Below are positions 60,001 to 64,000 of a stretch of 64,000 nt of DNA, piece by piece. The notes under the pieces were generated by a model. That model searched no databases, was not told the origin of the DNA, and worked only from the letters and a program-made list of their open reading frames with translations. The position numbers were made by a program, and so were the translations under genes. The stretch is taken from assembly GCF_030867095.1 (NCBI RefSeq), contig NC_081824.1, positions 149,015,433-149,079,432 of the forward strand. Reading direction: 5' to 3'. Each line of letters begins with the position of its first letter. Positions within the stretch are counted from its first letter, which is position 1. Source of the stretch: Alligator mississippiensis. Lineage: Eukaryota > Chordata > Crocodylia > Alligatoridae.

Positions 60001-63000
60001 TCTTTTACTTGACTCTAGAGTTAGTTGACAAACTGAGACTCAACTCCTAAAAAAAAGGTGTGTATTAGTATGAAATGTTGGTAGCATTTCCATGACTAAA
60101 GTTGAAGTTTGTAACTTTTGTAATTCCTCTTTGCAGTTGTAAATTTAAATCAACAATGTAGTGAGGGTTTGGGAGTTTTTGGGGGGGTGTTTTTGCATTT
60201 ACTAGGTTTCATTTAAGGCAGAAATGCTTTAGGGATTTAATAATTTTTAGAAGCTAGCTGTATAAAAAATTTAATTTTAAATAGTCCAATAACTAATCTT
60301 TACACTGTCATGAAAATTGAAGCTTTGTATGCCACATGTGCATGGATGTTTTGAATACAGGCACTCCTCACTTAACGACCGAGTTCTGTTCCTGCCGTTA
60401 AGCGAATTGGTCGATAAGCGAGGAGCCGCCCCCTGATACTGCGTGCCTTGGCTTGAGATGCCGCGCTGCCGTTTCCACAATATGTTTCATACAATACCGA
60501 CTGCTCGGAGAGCTGGTCGTAAGTCCGCGCGGTCGTTAAACAGGTAGGTCGTTAAGTGAGGAGTACCTGTAGTTTTATCATGCCAATAAAATATTTGTGT
60601 TAGGGCACCGATTAATAAAAAAATGAACGTAACAGTTTTTCAGTATGAGTTAGTTAATGTCATTAGGAGCCGGAGCTCTTATGAAATTAAGAATCTGCTT
60701 TTCTGAGCTCTTAATGGGGGTGGAGGCAGGAAATGTCTCCTCAAATATCTCTCCCAACTATTAGTCTAATAAAAGAGATTTCCCCCCAAAAAACCCTTGC
60801 TCCTCAAACAAATGCAACATGTTTTTCTTATGTACTTTCCACGTTGTAGCTTCCCTAATACTTAAGTGACAAATGCACATGTTCTGATAAAAGATATCAA
60901 ATTCATCCAAGGAACCTTGTCTACCCATGTTCTGACTATACATTTATTAAACAAGCTAACTTACTCCCCCTCAGCCACGCTATTTCAGCTAGGGGTGTGT
61001 TCATGATTGTTCTCAAGTACTTCTAGTTGGATAGTTTGGCCATCTGGTTAATTGAGTAGAATTGAGAACGGGCAACTGATTCTATTTCTGAAAGGAAAAC
61101 ACTTCAAAGAAACTTTTTTTCTCTTGTAGTATGAGTGGAAACTTTTTTCCATGCATGCTTTCCTTATGGTTGTAGCAGTTTTACTGAAAGTGATGGTTTG
61201 TGACTCTTCTTGGGGACCTACTGTTAGAGCATGAGCTAGTTCAGGGCTGTTCAGTTAGTGGCCCATGGGCTGTATTTGGCTGACGGGGGTTAACATGGGC
61301 TTCCACCTGGCTGCCACTTCCCTCATGGGTCCTGCTGCTGTGGTGGCAGCACGGGTCGCCGGGACAGGGAAATGCAACTAGAAGGTGCCAGGTAAGCTCA
61401 CTGCTCATATGGCATAGGAGGGCTTGTGCTGCCTGTGCAGCGGGGGCTTGGGTGATCACACAGAGGTGGGTGCACACTACTGGGGGGGGCTTGCCTGTGT
61501 GGTAGTGGCAGGAAGCTGGGAGCCTGTTTGCTGGGGGCCAGCCAGGGAATTCATACAACAGGTGTCCTGGGAGCTTTTAGGGCATGTGGCATCCATGGCA
61601 TGTGGAGGGTGGCCTGGGGCCTGTGACTAGTGCAGCCCCCACCCACTGTGAAGTTGGAAAGCCCTGAGCAGTTTAAAAGTACAGGTTTAAAATTTAGAGC
61701 ATAAGAATTTCAAAGGAAGTATCTGATACTTAAATAATGCGGTTTTCATTGTTAAACTGTTAATAAAACAAGGGGAAACTGTGTTAATTACTAATACCTT
61801 TTTTTGCAATAATACGAAATGGCCCTGGTCTGGTTGGAGGCTTTATTTTTGCTGGGTCTTGCTCAAATATGGATGATGATGGCCTAGAGCAATGGTTCTC
61901 AGCCTCTTTAGGCTCCAAAGCTCCCCTCTGAAAATGCCAGCTCTTAGCTTTTATTCACTATTTGCCTATGGAAAAATAATAGAACAGTTTTCTGTTGGAA
62001 AGAACTCAGAAACACCACCACAATGTTTTTGATTATATGGATTCCTATTGGAAGTTTCTGGGTTTGTTTTGTGAACCATACATATGTGTTTACACACCTT
62101 GGCATACAACAAAATTGGCAAACTGACACCTATGCAGTACTTCACAGCACCCTGGTTGAGAATCTGTGCTCTAGAGAGCTTTCAGTCTGAAAGGATCAAG
62201 AACAGATGAAGGGCTGGGCACAGACTAGTAATCTATAGGCAAATAAATGCATGGATGACGGGCATAGTTTTGTTCTTTGTTTGGTTTTTCCTTTTAATCA
62301 GTGGTAGAAGTAGGATGGACTTATGTTCTTTAACAATGTGATTATTAGGGAGATGGCTCACTTCAGTTATTAAACTTGCAGTAGTAAAACCTTTTGAAAA
62401 AAAATTGCCAATTGTTTGGAAGCAGCATCTGAAAAATGATTATTTTGAGTCAAGTGTTGTAACCTATGGTTGAGACTTGTAAATGAAGGCCTAAGTTTGG
62501 TAAAATTAATTAGTGACATTTTCCTGAATATATCATTAAGATGAGCACAAGCCAGTTGCCTTTTACGTAAACGTGACTATCATTGGGAATCCTCTCTAAA
62601 ACCCTGGTTTAATGTAATTTGAGTAATGTGATTATTTTCTTTTTACCATAGTATCTAGTGTCAGACCTAAAATTAGCATACCAATACAGATTTGTAAGCA
62701 CCAAGGAGGAAAAGGGCTCCTAAAGCTAGAACTTTGTTAGTATATGAACAAATTGACAAACCAGCCATGAATATATTTATGGGAAATTAATAGGGGTTTC
62801 TAAGCATCAAAGTAATGAGGATCTGGAACTGCCTTCTGGTTAAGAAATAAATTTGGTATAAACTAGTTTTATGATTGAACTCAGTCCCTTTTATGAAAGG
62901 GCTTGTATGAGCCGGTTGCCTGCTGCAGCAGGGAACTTGATAATCAAGAAGGGACTGTTTCCAGTTGTGTCTACACTAGTGTGATGTAGTGGTTCTGTCT

Positions 63001-63798
63001 ATAATAGTGCTTTTTTCCCTACAGTTATCTGTGTGCAAGGAACTTCAATTACCACCCAGTGACTACCAGTGCAGTTCTTGTTTGACAGCTATATCTTGTC
63101 TCAGTACCTCAGGTGAAACACCTTCTCTGCAGGTGAATAACTTAAATTAACCAGTTCAGGAATATTTTCTAATAACTTTAAATGACAAAATAAATGATAT
63201 TCATTCTTTTGGAAAAGTTTCATACTGTATTGTAATATAGATCAACATTTCAAGCTTGCGAACTCTCACTGTTTGGAGTTTTCTGCAGTCATTAATATTA
63301 AAGATTCTGTATGTTTTGCTGTCTCCTGCATCAGTAAACATGATCTGGATTCCTGTAGCTATGTAGGCCCTACTGATTATCAGAAGTAAAAAGTAGCAAA
63401 AATTACTTTTGTTTTTATTGGTAAGATTGACAAATATGACTCAGTCTATGCATTATTATATCTGAATAAGAACTTGCTGCTTTTACATAGTCCTCCCTTT
63501 ACCCTGAATGGGTGTGTATACTTACCAGTTTTTTCTATTAATTACTCAACTGTTGGGATCTTCAGAAGAGGTTTTTATTAAAAACAATGTTTTAAAGCTA
63601 CATCCTGATTATAGTTAACCCATATACTCTGTTGACTGATCTTTTTTTTTGTAATGTAATTTCAAGTCTCTGTCGGTAATGGTTGCTACCAGTGAAGGAT
63701 CCATACGTTACTGGCCCAGTCTTGGGCATGCAGGTTCCTATACGGAGACATCTACAGACTTTGGAGGCTCTTTGTGCAGTTTCCTAACAGCAGTAAAG
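50854..63798 (+). CDS. NUP133: NUP133, nuclear pore Y-complex protein (first 5 coding exons; 3' part outside window)
   Basis: Nup133 is a scaffold subunit of the nuclear pore Y (Nup107-160) complex, also at kinetochores in mitosis. Exons seen: 50854-51035, 57319-57437, 59832-59935, 63025-63132, 63667-63798; all GT/AG borders with matching phase, 215 codons. Human NUP133 has 1156 residues, so about one fifth is present. Residues 1-61 form the flexible N-terminal tail with several Ser/Thr-Pro sites ([20 protein letters not shown]). From about residue 70 the N-terminal beta-propeller begins ([19 protein letters not shown]). Start: the first ATG in the CpG island, in context CACCATGT, matching the human start MFPAAP... 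The membrane-curvature-sensing loop of the propeller lies in exons not included here. Confidence 0.95.
51706..52033. mobile_element. hAT element (family 1, copy B)
   Basis: Same family as 14207-14547: starts CAGCGTTTCTCAACC, shares AAAGGGTTGCAAACAAACTT and ACAAATGGGTCCTGGTACAA. Left flank atctagag; ctccagag at the right (6 of 8) if the last few bases of the element are lost. In NUP133 intron 1. Confidence 0.72.
52191..52450. mobile_element. hAT MITE
   Basis: Starts CGATGGTGTTCAACTC and ends TCTTGGTCACCCCTG. Flanks atctaggg / acctgggg agree at 6 of 8. 260 bp. Confidence 0.65.
52770..53166. mobile_element. hAT element, left end only
   Basis: CAGGGTGGGCAAAATATGGC follows atctatcg and is a typical hAT start. 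The opposite end is not seen; the larger hAT element begins directly to the right and may have replaced or interrupted it. Confidence 0.5.
53306..55109 (-). pseudogene. hAT transposase pseudogene
   Basis: A possible start ([18 protein letters not shown]) is at 55109. The N-terminal half (about 54600-55109) has several stops and frameshifts, and no BED/TTF-type zinc finger is visible after the Lys-rich start, perhaps through a deletion. The RNase-H-like core is open at 53939-54592 ([40 protein letters not shown]). A frameshift near 53940-53985 and a break near 53700-53780 follow. The C-terminal hAT dimerisation region is open at 53306-53692 ([20 protein letters not shown]). The wording resembles the ZNF862/KIAA1586-type domesticated hAT proteins, but this copy is broken and has no sign of host use. 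Confidence 0.8.
55185..55243 (+). mobile_element. Penelope-like tail fragment inside the hAT element
   Basis: TTACCCAAAGCACCTTGTCT then TAGACCAACACAGCTGTAGC matches the tail of the 9518-9836 insertion. It lies within the limits of the hAT transposon, so it either inserted later or was carried. Confidence 0.55.
55726..55985. repeat. Two-copy tandem repeat, period ~134 bp
   Basis: Units begin GAGTGGAGCAGTTTCCTGGC at 55726 and 55860 and share CCACCTTGCCATGCCTCTGG and CACCAGGGCTGGGAAGCGGA. GC-rich; the long open frames here come from the repeat. Confidence 0.85.
56319..56480. repeat. Poly-C and (CCCAG)n low-complexity block
   Basis: A run of about 20 C at 56322-56341, then (AGCCC)n near 56364-56388. 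The whole 55990-56720 stretch is GC-rich with no recognised gene. Confidence 0.8.
56725..57280. other. NUP133 intron 1 end, nothing recognised
   Basis: Unique sequence without visible features up to the (GTTT)n run. Confidence 0.45.
57281..57316 (+). repeat. NUP133: (GTTT)n microsatellite forming the exon 2 acceptor tract
   Basis: About nine TGTT/GTTT units, with one CTTT interruption, run directly into the acceptor AG at 57317-57318. Confidence 0.92.
57319..57437 (+). CDS. NUP133: NUP133 exon 2
   Basis: Reads [20 protein letters not shown] to EALRRAD. Its acceptor tract is a (GTTT)n microsatellite directly next to the exon. Confidence 0.95.
57880..58612. mobile_element. DNA element of family 3, copy B, 733 bp
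   Basis: Left end CAGGGGTCCGGGTTTT; reverse complement of the right end CAAGGGATCCTGATTTTC. The right ~290 bp matches 49245-49536. No target duplication stands out. In NUP133 intron 2. Confidence 0.65.
58613..59831. other. NUP133 intron 2, nothing recognised
   Basis: AT-rich unique sequence without visible features. Confidence 0.5.
59832..59935 (+). CDS. NUP133: NUP133 exon 3
   Basis: Reads [20 protein letters not shown] to GQSPVAK, the first propeller blade strands. Donor GTAAAT. Confidence 0.95.
60358..60569. mobile_element. pogo/Tigger-like MITE, 212 bp, TA target
   Basis: The 23-bp terminal inverted repeats (CAGGCACTCCTCACTTAACG... at 60358-60380 and its complement at 60547-60569) differ at one base. 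TA flanks both sides (60356-60357, 60570-60571). It is CpG-rich. CAGGC-starting TIRs and a TA target fit Tc1/mariner pogo-Tigger MITEs. Confidence 0.85.
60745..60945 (+). mobile_element. Two Penelope-like tail fragments in direct order
   Basis: First piece about 60749-60805 (CCAACTATTAGTCTAATAAA, then AGAGATTT); second about 60876-60945 (GATAAAAGATATCAAATTCA, then AACCTTGTCTACCCATGTTC). Both match the 9700-9800 tail in + orientation. Confidence 0.6.
61242..61666. mobile_element. hAT non-autonomous element, 425 bp
   Basis: Starts CAGGGCTGTTCAGTTAGTGG and ends GAAGTTGGAAAGCCCTG. Flanks agctagtt / agcagttt, 5 of 8. In NUP133 intron 3. Confidence 0.7.
61890..62168. mobile_element. hAT MITE, 279 bp
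   Basis: Starts CAATGGTTCTCAGCCTC and ends GGTTGAGAATCTGTG. Flanks gcctagag (61882-61889) / ctctagag (62169-62176), 6 of 8. Confidence 0.78.
62177..63024. other. NUP133 intron 3 end, nothing recognised
   Basis: Unique sequence; a TGTGTCTACACTAGTGTGAT motif near 62966 recalls the 38171 MITE end but is isolated. Confidence 0.45.
63025..63132 (+). CDS. NUP133: NUP133 exon 4
   Basis: Reads [20 protein letters not shown] to SGETPSLQ, 36 codons, phase 0 both ends. Confidence 0.95.
63133..63666. other. NUP133 intron 4, nothing recognised
   Basis: AT-rich unique sequence; no features. Confidence 0.5.
63667..63798 (+). CDS. NUP133: NUP133 exon 5
   Basis: Reads [20 protein letters not shown] to CSFLTAVK, 44 codons, phase 0 both ends; the motif [14 protein letters not shown] is almost identical to human. 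The next exon is beyond the window. Confidence 0.95.
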
Positions 63799-64000
63799 GT
63801 ACAGTACAAATTTGAGTAACGCTTGAAATATTTTTGAGCAGTAACTTAGAAATGCCTAACAGTAATATGGTGCATCTTTTAAAGGCCCAGAAACTTAGTA
63901 TTAAATAGGTACAGAAGAAACTATGTATTATTATCAATAATTTTACTGACAGTGATAAAATTATCATGAATTATGAGCAGTGCTTTCTTCATAAGAGTTT

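Noticed and set aside
61424-61630. Possible small gene in NUP133 intron 3
   Set aside because: It lies wholly within the hAT element at 61242-61666.
1-64000. CRISPR arrays, operons, tRNA or rRNA genes
   Set aside because: The window is vertebrate nuclear DNA with spliced genes; I found no tRNA-like cloverleaf or regularly spaced repeat array.

Overview
This is a vertebrate chromosomal window holding two nuclear genes on the + strand, head to tail: ABCB10 (mitochondrial inner-membrane ABC half-transporter, complete, 13 coding exons, 12673-43724) and the 5' part of NUP133 (nuclear-pore Y-complex scaffold protein, first 5 coding exons, 50854-63798, running off the right edge). The same gene neighbourhood, with both genes on one strand, is found in human 1q42. 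Introns are long and rich in 3' ends of CR1 LINEs, many short hAT-type DNA transposons, Penelope-like tails and a Ty3/gypsy remnant. CR1 dominance with hAT and Penelope debris and no Alu/L1 points to a sauropsid. The repeat flavour looks crocodilian to me, but that is from memory and not tested.

Layout. 1-12480: intergenic, mostly old mobile DNA: a gypsy integrase fossil at the left edge, a GC-rich inverted repeat, a 3.5-kb TIR element (3107-6634), a GC-rich patch with paired CCAAT boxes, a Penelope-like palindrome with a perfect 16-bp target duplication (9518-9836), and CR1 and hAT pieces. 12338-12990: minisatellite, CpG island and ABCB10 exon 1. 12920-43432: ABCB10 introns and exons 2-13, with a ~960-bp foldback element in intron 5 and CR1 or hAT copies in several introns. 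43725-50520: ABCB10 3'UTR and intergenic spacer. 50520-51200: CpG-island promoter and exon 1 of NUP133 with a perfect NRF-1-type site. 51036-64000: NUP133 introns and exons 2-5; intron 1 carries a 2.2-kb hAT element with a decayed transposase gene in antisense.

All 18 coding exons join in frame with GT/AG borders, so both genes look functional. ABCB10 has Walker A, Q-loop, LSGGQ, Walker B, D-loop and H-loop intact (668 residues predicted). The two genes are unrelated in function (mitochondrial haem/redox transport; nuclear pore assembly).

I see no new multi-gene system here. The most interesting signals are in the mobile DNA: a set of hAT insertions whose 8-bp target duplications share a central TA, the Penelope palindrome with a hammerhead-like core, the foldback element, and a nearly unmutated pogo/Tigger-like MITE.
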